Source of the DNA: Sulfuriferula sp. AH1 | GTDB lineage: Bacteria; Pseudomonadota; Gammaproteobacteria; Burkholderiales; Sulfuriferulaceae | Length of the DNA stretch: 64,000 nt | NCBI RefSeq assembly: GCF_002162035.1 | Contig: NZ_CP021138.1 | Coordinates: 1,860,001-1,924,000, forward strand | Reading direction: 5' to 3' | In this document: positions 39,042 to 48,139 of the stretch, one piece after another | How the letters are laid out: every line of letters begins with the position of its first letter | Numbering within the stretch: the first letter of the stretch is position 1 | Made by a program: the position numbers and the translations under genes | The notes under the pieces: generated by a model | Told to the model about the DNA's origin: nothing | The model's input: the letters and a program-made list of their open reading frames with translations, nothing else | The model's database searches: none

Positions 39042-39227
39042 TCATAGAACGTTTTGACTGGCCCTGCCAGCCATTTCCTGCCACAGGCTTTCAAGTTGAA
39101 CTTCGTGCACATTCATGCTGTCAGTCTTTAACGTATGGTAAGAAAGGTAATAATGTACTACAGTTGCTTAGCTACCCTCATTCAGCCAGCGTAATCGTAT
39201 CAACTAATAAACAGGGTGAGAAAATAT

Positions 39228-40031
39228 ATGATTAAGCAGCCTACGACTCATCAAAATCAGTTACTGGCCGTACTTCCGGCTCCCGTCCTCAAGCGACTGC
39301 TCCCTCATCTGGAACTTGTTTCATTAGCGCGCGATGAAGTGCTATATGAAGCAGGACGCCCATTGCAACACGTATTTTTCCCCACTACCGCTATCGCTTC
39401 GATACTCTATATTTCCGAAAACGGCTCATCCGACGAATTGGCGATGGTTGGAAATGAGGGTCTGATCGGCATATGCGTACTGATGGGAACCAATTGCACC
39501 AACGATGATGCCATCGTGCAAAATGCCGGATATGCCTACCGACTGAAAGCCTCTATCCTGAAACAGGAACTGGACCGGGCTGGCGGACGCCGCTCCGGTG
39601 CGCTGCAGAACCTGCTGTTGCGCTACAGTCAGGCACTGCTTGCACACATGGGGCAAACTGCCGTGTGCAATCGGCATCATTCTGTGGAAAAACAGCTCTG
39701 CCGACGGCTGCTGTTAACCCTCGACCGTATTGACGGCAATGAACTGGACATGACCCAGGAATCGATCGCCAACATGCTCGGCGTAAGGCGCGAGGGAATC
39801 ACCGAAGCGGCCGGAAAATTACAACGTGCCGGACTGATCAATTACCATCGGGGACACATAACCATCCTTGATCGGGAAAAGCTGGAAGCGAACGCGTGCG
39901 AGTGTTATCGGACAGTCAAAAAAGAGTATGACCGCCTGCTGGCGGATGAGCCCGCCAATCTCTCTTCCATGCCACCTCTCGCAGCCAATCTGGTATATAT
40001 ATCAGACTCGAAACGGAAAGCCATGCGCTGA
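39228..40031 (+). CDS. Crp/Fnr family transcriptional regulator
   Basis: A 267-residue regulator. The cyclic-nucleotide-binding-like beta barrel spans about residues 15-130 ('[20 protein letters not shown]', '[19 protein letters not shown]'), and a winged-helix domain occupies about 150-230. The recognition helix lies in '[20 protein letters not shown]'. No cluster of cysteines for an FNR-type iron-sulphur centre is apparent, so the effector is unknown. ATG 39228 follows AGGG at a suitable distance; GTG 39216 is an alternative. It is divergent from the N-ATPase operon across about 220 bases, so regulation of that operon is possible but unproven. Confidence 0.9.
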   Translation: MIKQPTTHQNQLLAVLPAPVLKRLLPHLELVSLARDEVLYEAGRPLQHVFFPTTAIASILYISENGSSDELAMVGNEGLIGICVLMGTNCTNDDAIVQNAGYAYRLKASILKQELDRAGGRRSGALQNLLLRYSQALLAHMGQTAVCNRHHSVEKQLCRRLLLTLDRIDGNELDMTQESIANMLGVRREGITEAAGKLQRAGLINYHRGHITILDREKLEANACECYRTVKKEYDRLLADEPANLSSMPPLAANLVYISDSKRKAMR

Positions 40032-40065
40032 CTTCCGGCTTTTAAAACTCACAGGAATCCGCACC

Positions 40066-40452
40066 ATGCGTCTACTTCATACCATGCTTCGCACCGGCGA
40101 CCTCGACCGTGCCGTTGATTTTTACACCCATGTCCTCGGCATGAAACTGCTGCGCAGGACCGATTATCCCGAGGGGAAATTCACGCTGGCTTTCGTCGGC
40201 TACGGCGATGAGAGCGACCATACGGTCATCGAGCTGACCTACAACTGGGGCACGGACAATTATGATCTGGGCGACGGCTTCGGCCACATCGCCATCGAGG
40301 TGGATGACGTCTATGCTACCTGCGAGCAGATCAAGCGACTCGGCGGAAAAGTGGTGCGTGAGGCCGGGCCAATGAAACACGGCACGACCATAATAGCCTT
40401 CGTCGCCGACCCGGACGGCTACAAAATCGAGCTGATCGGCAAGAAACATTGA
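40066..40452 (+). CDS. gloA: Lactoylglutathione lyase (glyoxalase I)
   Basis: Glyoxalase I converts the hemithioacetal of methylglyoxal and glutathione to S-lactoylglutathione. The 128 residues show all four expected metal ligands: His in '[19 protein letters not shown]', Glu in '[11 protein letters not shown]', His in '[11 protein letters not shown]' and Glu in '[10 protein letters not shown]'. Length and motifs match the nickel-type bacterial enzyme. ATG 40066 has AGGA upstream. It begins 34 bases after the regulator gene on the same strand and could share its transcript. Confidence 0.97.
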   Translation: MRLLHTMLRTGDLDRAVDFYTHVLGMKLLRRTDYPEGKFTLAFVGYGDESDHTVIELTYNWGTDNYDLGDGFGHIAIEVDDVYATCEQIKRLGGKVVREAGPMKHGTTIIAFVADPDGYKIELIGKKH

Positions 40453-40529
40453 TTTTCGGGGAAGCCGCAATCTCCCGGTTTATATGCCGGGAATAACGGT
40501 ATTTCCGACGGGTAATCCAATGCAAGCAG

Positions 40530-41036
40530 CTAGTTTTTACCCAGATAATCCGCCTTGCCCAGCTCCACCCCGTTGTGGCGCAATATATCGTAAGCCGTAG
40601 CGATATGAAAAAACAGATTGGGTAGCGCGCGATTCAACAGAAAACTCTGGCCGGTGTAGAGGATCGAACTATCGCCCTGCTTGATCGTAACCTGCCTTTC
40701 CTCCGCACCATCGATCTGTTCCGGTTTGAAGGTGTTCAGATATTCGATGGTTTTTTGCAGGCGTTCGATGAGCTCGGGAAACGTCTTTTCAGTGTTCTCG
40801 GATGTCGGCGCTTCGATTCCCGCCAATCGGGCGGCTCCGTTTTTGGCATGGTCGGCGGCCACCTGCACCTGCTTGCCGAATGCGAACATGTCAGGATAAA
40901 GACGGAAACCGATCAACACAGCGGGGTCTATCTTCCTGGCTTCGGCGTGAGCAGCGGCTTTCTCCAGAATGGCGCGAAGATTATTCAAATTGCGGATAAA
41001 TATGGGTATTGAAGCCTGGTACATTGAAATAGCCAT
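40530..41036 (-). CDS. DUF1993 family protein
   Basis: A helical protein of 168 residues matching the DUF1993 pattern: 'MYQASIPIFIRNLNNLRAIL', 'LIGFRLYPDMFAFGKQVQVA', 'TIEYLNTFKPEQIDGAEERQ' and 'LNRALPNLFFHIATAYDILR'. The last block supplies histidines in positions like those of DinB-type four-helix bundles, to which the family is thought to be related. The role is unknown. AAGGAGT precedes the ATG at seven bases. It is convergent with the glyoxalase I gene and has no partner gene. Confidence 0.88.
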   Translation of the reverse strand: MAISMYQASIPIFIRNLNNLRAILEKAAAHAEARKIDPAVLIGFRLYPDMFAFGKQVQVAADHAKNGAARLAGIEAPTSENTEKTFPELIERLQKTIEYLNTFKPEQIDGAEERQVTIKQGDSSILYTGQSFLLNRALPNLFFHIATAYDILRHNGVELGKADYLGKN

Positions 41037-41322
41037 ACAAATACTCCTTATCGATTTGATTGAATAACTACATTGGACTCATGAAGATTGTTTCCAGACG
41101 GAAAGGGTTGATGGGTAAAACGCGGCGTTCGCTCATTGATAACGTAACATGCCCGACGATATGTTATAAATTAATACAAACAGCACGGCAAAGCAACGAG
41201 CGTTTTACCTCTGGCGCAAGCACAAGGCTTATGTTTGCGCATGAGCGGTTTCTGCATCGAATGCCTGCCAGCGGACTTCATTATCAGCAATGTAATTTAC
41301 GACCGACTTTTGGAGAGGAATG

Positions 41323-42204
41323 ATGAAAACAGGATTCATCGGGCTGGGACAGATGGGCGCAGGCATGGCCTCACGTCTGCATCAGGCAGGATATGACCTC
41401 ACCGTATTCAATCGCTCTGCCGAGCGCATGCAACCCTTGGTAGCCATGGGCGTGAAAGGCGCAAAAAGCATCGCTGAAGCCTGCGATGCCGATGTGGTTT
41501 TCACCATGCTGGCAAATGACGTGGCGCTCGAAGAAGTGGTGCTGAGTCCGTCAGGCATGCTGGCGCATCTCAAGCCCGGCGCCATCCATGTCTCCTGCAG
41601 CACGGTCAGCGTCGCCCTGTCTGCCCGGCTCGCCCAGACGCACGCCGAGAAGCAGCAAGGCTATATCGCAGCGCCTGTTTTCGGCAGGCCGGATGCAGCC
41701 GCCGCCGGCAAACTGTTCATGGTCGCCGCAGGCAAGCACGAGCTCATCGCAAAGATCCAGCCGTTGCTGGATGTGTTCGGCCAGCGCACTTTCATCATGT
41801 CGGATGCACCGGAAAAAGCCAACCTGGTAAAACTGAGCGGCAATTTCCTGATCGCCACCGTGATCGAGTCGCTGGGCGAAGCCATGGCGCTGGTGGAAAA
41901 AGGCGGCGTGGACAGGCATCAATACCTGGAACTGCTGACTTCCAGCCTGTTCAATATCCCGCTGTACAAGAATTACGGCGGCATGATTGCCGATCGTCAA
42001 TTTGAGCCCGCCGGTTTTGCCGCGCCTCTCGGGCAGAAGGACATGCGGCTTGTGCTGGCGGCAGCCGAGGAGTTGCAAGTGCCGCTGCCTTTCGCCAGCA
42101 TCCTGCGCGATCGTTTTCTCGAGCTGATGGCGCATGGCGGCGATAAGCTCGACTGGTCGGCTGTAGGCAGCCTGGCCGCGAAGGATGCAGCTCTTCTTCC
42201 CTGA
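41323..42204 (+). CDS. NAD(P)-dependent 3-hydroxyacid dehydrogenase family protein (GarR/GlxR/MmsB-like)
   Basis: A dehydrogenase of the 6-phosphogluconate / 3-hydroxyisobutyrate family, 293 residues. The cofactor fingerprint is 'GFIGLGQMGAGMASRLHQAG' at residues 4-23, followed by 'FNRSAERMQPL'. The substrate-binding block 'HVSCSTVSVALSARL' and the 'APVFGRPDAAAAGKLFMVAAG' region are seen, and the catalytic Lys is in 'ANLVKLSGNFLIA'. 'FNRS' after the nucleotide loop suggests NADPH. The natural substrate is unknown. ATG 41323 is preferred to 41320 because GGAGAGG is better spaced. An OYE-family gene follows 32 bases later, implying an operon. Confidence 0.92.
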   Translation: MKTGFIGLGQMGAGMASRLHQAGYDLTVFNRSAERMQPLVAMGVKGAKSIAEACDADVVFTMLANDVALEEVVLSPSGMLAHLKPGAIHVSCSTVSVALSARLAQTHAEKQQGYIAAPVFGRPDAAAAGKLFMVAAGKHELIAKIQPLLDVFGQRTFIMSDAPEKANLVKLSGNFLIATVIESLGEAMALVEKGGVDRHQYLELLTSSLFNIPLYKNYGGMIADRQFEPAGFAAPLGQKDMRLVLAAAEELQVPLPFASILRDRFLELMAHGGDKLDWSAVGSLAAKDAALLP

Positions 42205-42236
42205 ATGATGTAACCACTTATCGACTGGAGCCATTT

Positions 42237-43331
42237 ATGAGCAAACTGTTTTCTCCTATCGCTATCGGCAAGCTGACATTAAGCAACCGCATCGTCATTT
42301 CACCCATGTGCCAGTACTCCGCCGAGCACGGTCAGGCAACCGACTGGCATCTCATTCACCTCGGCCATATGGCTTTATCGGGTGCCGGCCTGTTATTCAT
42401 CGAAGCGACCGCAGTCGCAGCCGAAGGCCGCATCTCTGCCGGCGATCTCGGTTTATGGTCCGATCAGACCGAGGCCGCACTCGCGCGAATCATCACGGCG
42501 ATACGGCGATACTCTCCGATACCCATTGCGATCCAGCTGGCGCATGCCGGACGTAAGGCCTCGACCCAGGTGCCATGGGAAGGCGGCAAATCCATCACTC
42601 CGGAACAAGGTGGCTGGCAAACGGTTGCACCGTCTGCGTTGCCTTATGGCGCAGACGACACGCCGCCGCTTGTACTGGATGCCGCCGGGCTGCAGCGCAT
42701 CAAAAACGACTTTGTGGCGGCTGCACAACGCGCTCACCGGCTGGGCATCGATGTCATCGAACTGCATGCAGCGCACGGCTACCTGTTGCACGAGTTTCTG
42801 TCGCCGCTGGCAAACGACAGGCATGACGAATATGGCGGCTCGCTGGAAAACCGGATGCGTTTTCCGCTCGAAGTTTTCGAAGCCGTACGCAATGCGCTAC
42901 CGGATGACAAACCGGTAGGTGTCCGCATTTCAGCAACGGACTGGGTACCACAGGGATGGGAAATCGAACAGAGCGTGGTTTTTGCAAAGGAACTGCAGCA
43001 GCGCGGCTGTGCATTCATCGACGTTTCCTCGGGCGGGCTGTCGCCCCTGCAGCAGATTCCGCTTAACCCCGGCTATCAGGTGCCTTTTGCTGAAAGAATC
43101 CGGCGGGAAACCGGATTACTCACCATCGCCGTAGGGCTGATCACGGAACCGGAACAGGCAGAAACGATTATCGCCTTGAGGCAGGCGGACATGGTAGCCC
43201 TGGCTCGCGGCATGCTATATGACCCGCGCTGGCCATGGCACGCGGCTGCCTATCTGGAAGATCAGGTAGATGCGCCCAAACAGTACTGGCGATCCCAGCC
43301 GCGAGAACTCAAAACGCTATTCAAGCAATAA
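42237..43331 (+). CDS. Old yellow enzyme family NADH:flavin oxidoreductase (YqjM-like)
   Basis: An FMN-dependent ene-reductase of 364 residues. The YqjM-type signature 'RIVISPMCQYSAEHGQATDW' includes the Cys that tunes FMN. 'QLAHAGRKAS' supplies the FMN-binding His region, and 'IELHAAHGYLLHEFLSPLAN' and 'NDRHDEYGGSLENRMRFPLE' are diagnostic. 'MVALARGMLYDPRWPWHAA' ends the barrel. It reduces activated C=C bonds with NAD(P)H; the physiological substrate is unknown. GGAG precedes the ATG. It is the second gene of a pair with the dehydrogenase at 41323-42204, so both may act on related electrophilic compounds. Confidence 0.95.
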   Translation: MSKLFSPIAIGKLTLSNRIVISPMCQYSAEHGQATDWHLIHLGHMALSGAGLLFIEATAVAAEGRISAGDLGLWSDQTEAALARIITAIRRYSPIPIAIQLAHAGRKASTQVPWEGGKSITPEQGGWQTVAPSALPYGADDTPPLVLDAAGLQRIKNDFVAAAQRAHRLGIDVIELHAAHGYLLHEFLSPLANDRHDEYGGSLENRMRFPLEVFEAVRNALPDDKPVGVRISATDWVPQGWEIEQSVVFAKELQQRGCAFIDVSSGGLSPLQQIPLNPGYQVPFAERIRRETGLLTIAVGLITEPEQAETIIALRQADMVALARGMLYDPRWPWHAAAYLEDQVDAPKQYWRSQPRELKTLFKQ

Positions 43332-43353
43332 ATGCGATTCAGGCGCTGGCGCT

Positions 43354-45309
43354 CTACCAGACAAAGGCAAAGCGTTCTTCGCGGAATAGTTTGAGGCACG
43401 CCTCTACCGTCGACGGATCATAGAAGGTACCCTTATGATTGCCGATCTCCGCCAGCGCTATCACTTGTCCCAAACCGGCCCGGTAAGGGCGGTGAGAAGC
43501 CATCGCTTCCACGACATCAGCCACCGCAAGGATTTTGGCCTCGAACAGAATTTCCCCGCCCTTGAGTCCGTTGGGGTAGCCGGACCCGTCTATCCGTTCA
43601 TGATGCTGCAACACGATCTGCGCAATCGGCCACGGGAACTGGATACCTTTGAGAATATCGTAACCGGCCTGCGGATGCTGCTTGATCATGGCATATTCAA
43701 TGGCGGTAAGGCGCCCGGGCTTGCTGAGGATTTCCGCGGGAATCTGTATCTTGCCCAGATCATGCACGATCCCCGCAAGGTGCAAACCATACACCCGATC
43801 CTCGTCCAGTCCCAGTTCATGGGCGATCGCCACTGCCAGATCGGCAACCCGGTGCTGATGCCCAGCGGTATAAGGGTCGCGCACTTCCACTGTGGCAGCG
43901 ATAGCCTGGATCGTGTCGCTCAGGTTGGAAAGCAGCTGCTCCGACTTCTCCCGGTAGCGTTGCAAGGCATCGTCGCGCTCGATTTCCGTGCGCAGACCGG
44001 CGATGCCGTATGCCATGTCACCCGCCATTTCTTCCAGCAACGCGATTTCCTCGGGGATGAATGCCGAGGTTTCCTTCGCGTAAATGCCAAGCACGCCGAA
44101 TACCTTGCCCTTGATCATGAGCGGCAACGCGATACAGGCGTTATAACCGCGCTGTAGCGCATTCGCGCACCAAGGCGTCATGCGAGGATCTGCCCGGATA
44201 TCCTGCACCACCTGCGTCATGCCGAGCCGCACGGCGCAGCCGACAGGACCATGCCCGCGTTCGCTGTCGGCCCATGTGATATCCACTGTTTCCAGATATC
44301 CCTGCTCGGCGCCTACGTGTGCGACCGGCACCACTGATTTCGCCTCATCCGCCTGCACATAACCGACCCAGGCCATCACGTAGCCGCCCTGCAATACCGC
44401 GGACTTGCATATCTCTTCCAGCAATTCGGTTTCGCCATTTGTGCGTACCAGTGCATGATTAACTGCACTCAGCGTCACGAGTGTCCGTGTGATACGCTGC
44501 AATTTCTGTTCGGCGTGCTCGCGCTCGGTAATATCCTCCATGACATGGATGGTATATATCTTGACGCCATTTGCATCCTTGATGGCATAGCAATGCGAAA
44601 GATAGATGCTGCCGTCGGCGAGGTGGATTTTTTCCTCCATATCCCCGGTATCGGTAGTGCTATATAACGGCTCATCCAGTTTGGGAAACAGCTGCCAGTA
44701 GTATTTTCCGATAATCTCTTTGTAAGGCAAGCCGATCTTCTCGGCATAAGCCCGGTTTGCACGCACTACGCGCATATCCTGATCATGGATGCAAATCGGG
44801 TCCGATACGCTGTCGAACACGTCCGCCCATTCCTTGCGGATATTTTCAAGCTCGGCAAATTGCTGCTGGAATTTTTCCTGAAAGGATTTGCGCTCGCTTA
44901 TGTCACGAATGATCTCCTGACGAAACGTCTGGCTGCCGATTTCCATGAGACGCATGCTGACCTCGACCGGAAAGGTCGAGCCGTCCTTACGCTGATGCAG
45001 GGTCTCGAACAACACGCCGTCCGGCACAGCCGATTGTCCCCAGTCGATCATCAGACTGTCCCGGAACTCTGGCGCTCTCAAGCTGATTACCGACATTCCT
45101 TCCAGTTCTTCACGACTGTAGCCATAGACTTCAATCGCACGATCGTTGGCTTCGACCAGTCTCGATTCCGAGTCAAACAGCAGGATGATATCGTTGGCAT
45201 ATTTGATCATCGACTCACACTTGACTTTAAGTGTGCGCAATTCATCAAAAGTCTGCCTGCATTCCATGCTCAGGGATGACGTTTTCCCGGTGCCAGTTTC
45301 CTTAGTCAT
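43354..45309 (-). CDS. PAS-PAS-GAF-HD-GYP signalling protein
   Basis: A 651-residue protein with PAS domains at about residues 25-150 and 150-275, a GAF domain at about 290-440, and an HD-GYP domain at about 450-645. HD-GYP motifs are intact: 'IVHDLGKIQIPAEILSKPG' near residue 515 and 'LQHHERIDGSGYPNGLKGGE' near 565, with 'DVVEAMASHRPYRAGLG' after them. It should degrade c-di-GMP in response to a ligand or redox signal. No membrane segment is seen. The gene is convergent with the OYE gene and has its own upstream region of 345 bases. Confidence 0.93.
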   Translation of the reverse strand: MTKETGTGKTSSLSMECRQTFDELRTLKVKCESMIKYANDIILLFDSESRLVEANDRAIEVYGYSREELEGMSVISLRAPEFRDSLMIDWGQSAVPDGVLFETLHQRKDGSTFPVEVSMRLMEIGSQTFRQEIIRDISERKSFQEKFQQQFAELENIRKEWADVFDSVSDPICIHDQDMRVVRANRAYAEKIGLPYKEIIGKYYWQLFPKLDEPLYSTTDTGDMEEKIHLADGSIYLSHCYAIKDANGVKIYTIHVMEDITEREHAEQKLQRITRTLVTLSAVNHALVRTNGETELLEEICKSAVLQGGYVMAWVGYVQADEAKSVVPVAHVGAEQGYLETVDITWADSERGHGPVGCAVRLGMTQVVQDIRADPRMTPWCANALQRGYNACIALPLMIKGKVFGVLGIYAKETSAFIPEEIALLEEMAGDMAYGIAGLRTEIERDDALQRYREKSEQLLSNLSDTIQAIAATVEVRDPYTAGHQHRVADLAVAIAHELGLDEDRVYGLHLAGIVHDLGKIQIPAEILSKPGRLTAIEYAMIKQHPQAGYDILKGIQFPWPIAQIVLQHHERIDGSGYPNGLKGGEILFEAKILAVADVVEAMASHRPYRAGLGQVIALAEIGNHKGTFYDPSTVEACLKLFREERFAFVW

Positions 45310-45654
45310 GCATGGCCCCGTCCTGCAGATTAAACCGATCTTTTATATCGCATATATTCAACCCTGAGTCTCCCTGCTTCCAAATGAGCAAAAACTTTCA
45401 ATAACGCACATATCCATTTAATTTATATACGACAAACCGTTTTTTTCAATGCACGATTGGATAAAGGCAATAATTCGCTATCGCCATTACATGCGGCATT
45501 CCATCTTGCACAATGCAAGACAAAGACCATATCAACACAAGATAATTAATCAGTGATTTTGCAGATTGACGCAACAAAAAGGCGGGAGTGGCTGCCGAAA
45601 TACAGACAGGAAGCGCGGCACCCGCCAGCATGGCGGGCGCCGGATAAGCAGCGT
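45310..45654. other. AT-rich intergenic region
   Basis: No gene was found in these 345 bases. The right side contains CCCGCC/GGCGGG (near 45621-45636) just after the YbhB-like stop. This hairpin may help terminate that gene, although no T-run follows it. The AT-rich left part should hold the promoter of the HD-GYP gene, but no convincing boxes were identified. Confidence 0.5.
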
Positions 45655-46206
45655 TTAGCGTCCGTAACGCCCGGTCAATGTCGCCTTTGCCAAGGCTTGG
45701 CTATTGATCATGAAACCTACCACTGAAGTCGAGGTGCCTGCAGGAATATCCAGCCTGTCGGTTTTCAGCGCATAGACAGTGAAATTATAATGGTGCGGCT
45801 TGTCGCCCTCCGGCGGGCAAGGGCCACCCCAGGCCGCCTGGCCGTAATCGTTGCGAATCTGTTGCGCACCTTGCGGCAGATTCCTGCTGTCCAGACCGCC
45901 ATCGCCCTGTGCCAGACCAGTCATCGTCGCCGGCAAATTCACCACCACCCAATGCCAGAATCCGGCGCCGCCGGTAGGCGCATCAGGGTCATGCACCATG
46001 ATGGCGAAACTCTTGGTGCCTGCCGGCGCATTTTTCCAGTTCAGCGCCGGCGATACATTCTCGCCGCTGCAGCCGAAACCATTGAATACGAACCTGGGTC
46101 CGATAGTCTGTCTGGGCGCAATATCGGGACTGCTCAACGTAAAGCTGGCAGCTGCCGCAACCGTCGAACCCAGTGCCAACACGCCTGCCAATAGGAAACG
46201 CTTCAT
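45655..46206 (-). CDS. YbhB/YbcL family (PEBP-like) protein, exported
   Basis: A phosphatidylethanolamine-binding-protein-like protein of 183 residues. A signal peptide 'MKRFLLAGVLALGSTVAAAA' precedes the mature domain, so it is periplasmic, unlike cytoplasmic YbhB. Family blocks are 'SGENVSPALNWKNAPAGTKS', 'VHDPDAPTGGAGFWHWVVVN' (the DPDxP signature and the following His) and 'GGPCPPEGDKPHHYNFTVYA'. The function of bacterial members is unclear. ATG 46206 is chosen for its strong GAGGAGAAG; a GTG at 46212 is the only alternative. Confidence 0.94.
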   Translation of the reverse strand: MKRFLLAGVLALGSTVAAAASFTLSSPDIAPRQTIGPRFVFNGFGCSGENVSPALNWKNAPAGTKSFAIMVHDPDAPTGGAGFWHWVVVNLPATMTGLAQGDGGLDSRNLPQGAQQIRNDYGQAAWGGPCPPEGDKPHHYNFTVYALKTDRLDIPAGTSTSVVGFMINSQALAKATLTGRYGR

Positions 46207-46254
46207 TTTCACTTCTCCTCTTCAAAAAACATCATGACTCATCGGTTTAAAATC

Positions 46255-46274
46255 CGCCCCGCAACAACGGGGCG
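46255..46274 (-). terminator. Probable terminator downstream of the ABC exporter gene
   Basis: On the minus strand CGCCCC (46274-46269) pairs with GGGGCG (46260-46255), extended by one further G-C pair, and is followed by GATTTTAAA. The T-run is short, so efficiency is uncertain. It lies 75 bases after the exporter stop. Confidence 0.5.
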
Positions 46275-46348
46275 CTGACTGCTGCAACACGTTAGCACAT
46301 ATTTGTCGCAGCAATCGTACTCCAACGTCGGGCAACAGCACCATACCG

Positions 46349-48139
46349 TTAATGCGTCGGGACATGGAACTGCAATGCCGCCAGATTGGCATAGATGCCG
46401 CCGAGCGCGACCAGACTCACATGCGTGCCGGTCTCCACGATGCGGCCGTTATCCATCACCACGATACGGTCGGCGCGCTGCACCGTCGCCAGCCGGTGCG
46501 CGATGATCAGCGTGGTGCGCCCGACCATCGCAGCTTCCAGCGCGCCCTGCACCAGACGTTCGGATTCTGCATCCAGTGCGCTGGTCGCCTCATCCAGCAA
46601 CAACAACGCCGGGTTCTTCAGCAACGCGCGCGCAATTGCGATACGCTGGCGCTGGCCGCCGGACAGGCGCACACCGCGCTCGCCGAGGAAAGCGTGGTAG
46701 CCTTCCGGCAATTTTTCGATGAATTCGTGCGCTGCCGCCATTTTCGCCGCAGCGACCACTTCGGCATCGCTGGCATCGGCACGCCCGTAGCGGATATTCT
46801 CCAGTGCATTGGCGAAAAAAATCACGGTATCCTGCGGCACGATACCGATCGTATCGCGCAGGGTATGCAGATCCAGTTGCCGGATATCGATACCGTCCAG
46901 CGTGATGATACCCTGCTGCGGGTCATAGAAGCGCAGCAGCAACTGGAACAGCGTGGTCTTGCCCGCACCGGACGCCCCGACCACCGCTACCGTTTCGCCA
47001 GGCCGCACTGTCAGCGACACGCCCTGCAGCGAAGGCGTTTGCGGACGCGACGGATAATGAAAAGTCACCTGCTGCAATGCCAGTGCAGCACCGTTGCCAG
47101 CGCATGGCGGCAACGGCAGCGCTTGCGCAGGCGGCCGGATCGGCGAACTTGCCGCCAGCAGTTCCAGCAAGCGCTCGGTCGCACCAGCCGCACGCTGCGC
47201 TTCGCCCAGCACTTCCGACAACGCACCGATCGCACCGGCCACGATCACCGCATAGAGAATGAATTGCCCGAGTTCGCCGCCGCTCATATCGCCCTGCATC
47301 ACCGCATGCGCCCCCAGCCAGAGCACGAACACGATCGCGCCGAACACCAGCAGAATCGCGATCAGCGTCAGCATGGCCCGCGCCCGGATACGCCATATCG
47401 CGGTTTCGAACGCGCTTTCCACCGCAATGCCGAAACGGCCGGATTCCAGCGCTTCGTGGGTAAACGCCTGCACCGTCGGCATCGCGTTGAGGATCTCGCC
47501 TGCCATGGCCGACACATCGGCGATACGGTCCTGCGAATCGCGCGACAATTTGCGCACGCGGCGACCGAAAACGATGATGGGCAGCACCACCGCTGCCAGC
47601 AGCACGATGATGATGGCCGACAGCTTGATGCTGGTCACGAACAGCATCACCAGACCGCCGATCAGCAGCAGCATATTGCGCAGCGCCATGGAGATGCTGG
47701 TGCCGACCACCGCCTGGATCAGCGTGGTGTCGGTGGTCAACCGCGACAGCACTTCGCCGGTTTGCGTGGTCTCGAAAAACTCCGGACTGAGTCCGACCAC
47801 ATGGCGATACACCGCGCTGCGGATATCGGCAGTCACCCGTTCTCCCAGCCACGACACCATATAGAACCGTGCCGCCGTCGCCACAGCAAGTATGCAGGCG
47901 ACACCGAACAGCGCCAGGAAATAGGTATTCACATGCTGGATGCTTTTACTGCCTGTCGCGCCAAAACCGAGATCTATCATCTGCCTGAACGCGTAAGGAA
48001 TGGCCAGCGTGGCGCCGGCAGCGACCAGCAGCGCAATTCCCGCCAGCACGAATTGGCGCTTATACGGTGCGAGAAACGGCAGCAAGCCCTTGAGGATGAC
48101 CAAACCTTTTACTTGCGTGGTTTGCTGCGGAGTAGTCAT
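46349..48139 (-). CDS. ABC exporter, fused permease and ATPase (MsbA-like)
   Basis: A 596-residue half-transporter. The six-helix membrane domain covers about residues 15-320 and the ATPase domain about 340-590. ATPase motifs are complete: Walker A 'VVGASGAGKTTLFQLLLRF', signature 'LSGGQRQRIAIARALL', Walker B 'PALLLLDEATSALDAESERL' and the H-loop 'LIIAHRLATVQ'. The family exports lipids, lipopeptides or drugs as a dimer; the substrate here is unknown. Its ATG overlaps the stop of the AttH-like gene (ATGA), so it is the fourth gene of an operon with a LolD/LolCE-like transporter. Confidence 0.93.
   Translation of the reverse strand: MTTPQQTTQVKGLVILKGLLPFLAPYKRQFVLAGIALLVAAGATLAIPYAFRQMIDLGFGATGSKSIQHVNTYFLALFGVACILAVATAARFYMVSWLGERVTADIRSAVYRHVVGLSPEFFETTQTGEVLSRLTTDTTLIQAVVGTSISMALRNMLLLIGGLVMLFVTSIKLSAIIIVLLAAVVLPIIVFGRRVRKLSRDSQDRIADVSAMAGEILNAMPTVQAFTHEALESGRFGIAVESAFETAIWRIRARAMLTLIAILLVFGAIVFVLWLGAHAVMQGDMSGGELGQFILYAVIVAGAIGALSEVLGEAQRAAGATERLLELLAASSPIRPPAQALPLPPCAGNGAALALQQVTFHYPSRPQTPSLQGVSLTVRPGETVAVVGASGAGKTTLFQLLLRFYDPQQGIITLDGIDIRQLDLHTLRDTIGIVPQDTVIFFANALENIRYGRADASDAEVVAAAKMAAAHEFIEKLPEGYHAFLGERGVRLSGGQRQRIAIARALLKNPALLLLDEATSALDAESERLVQGALEAAMVGRTTLIIAHRLATVQRADRIVVMDNGRIVETGTHVSLVALGGIYANLAALQFHVPTH

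Noticed and set aside
41060-41323. An 87-residue plus-strand frame before the dehydrogenase gene
   Set aside because: No ribosome-binding site and no protein-like pattern; the interval is better read as the upstream region of the pair at 41323-43331.
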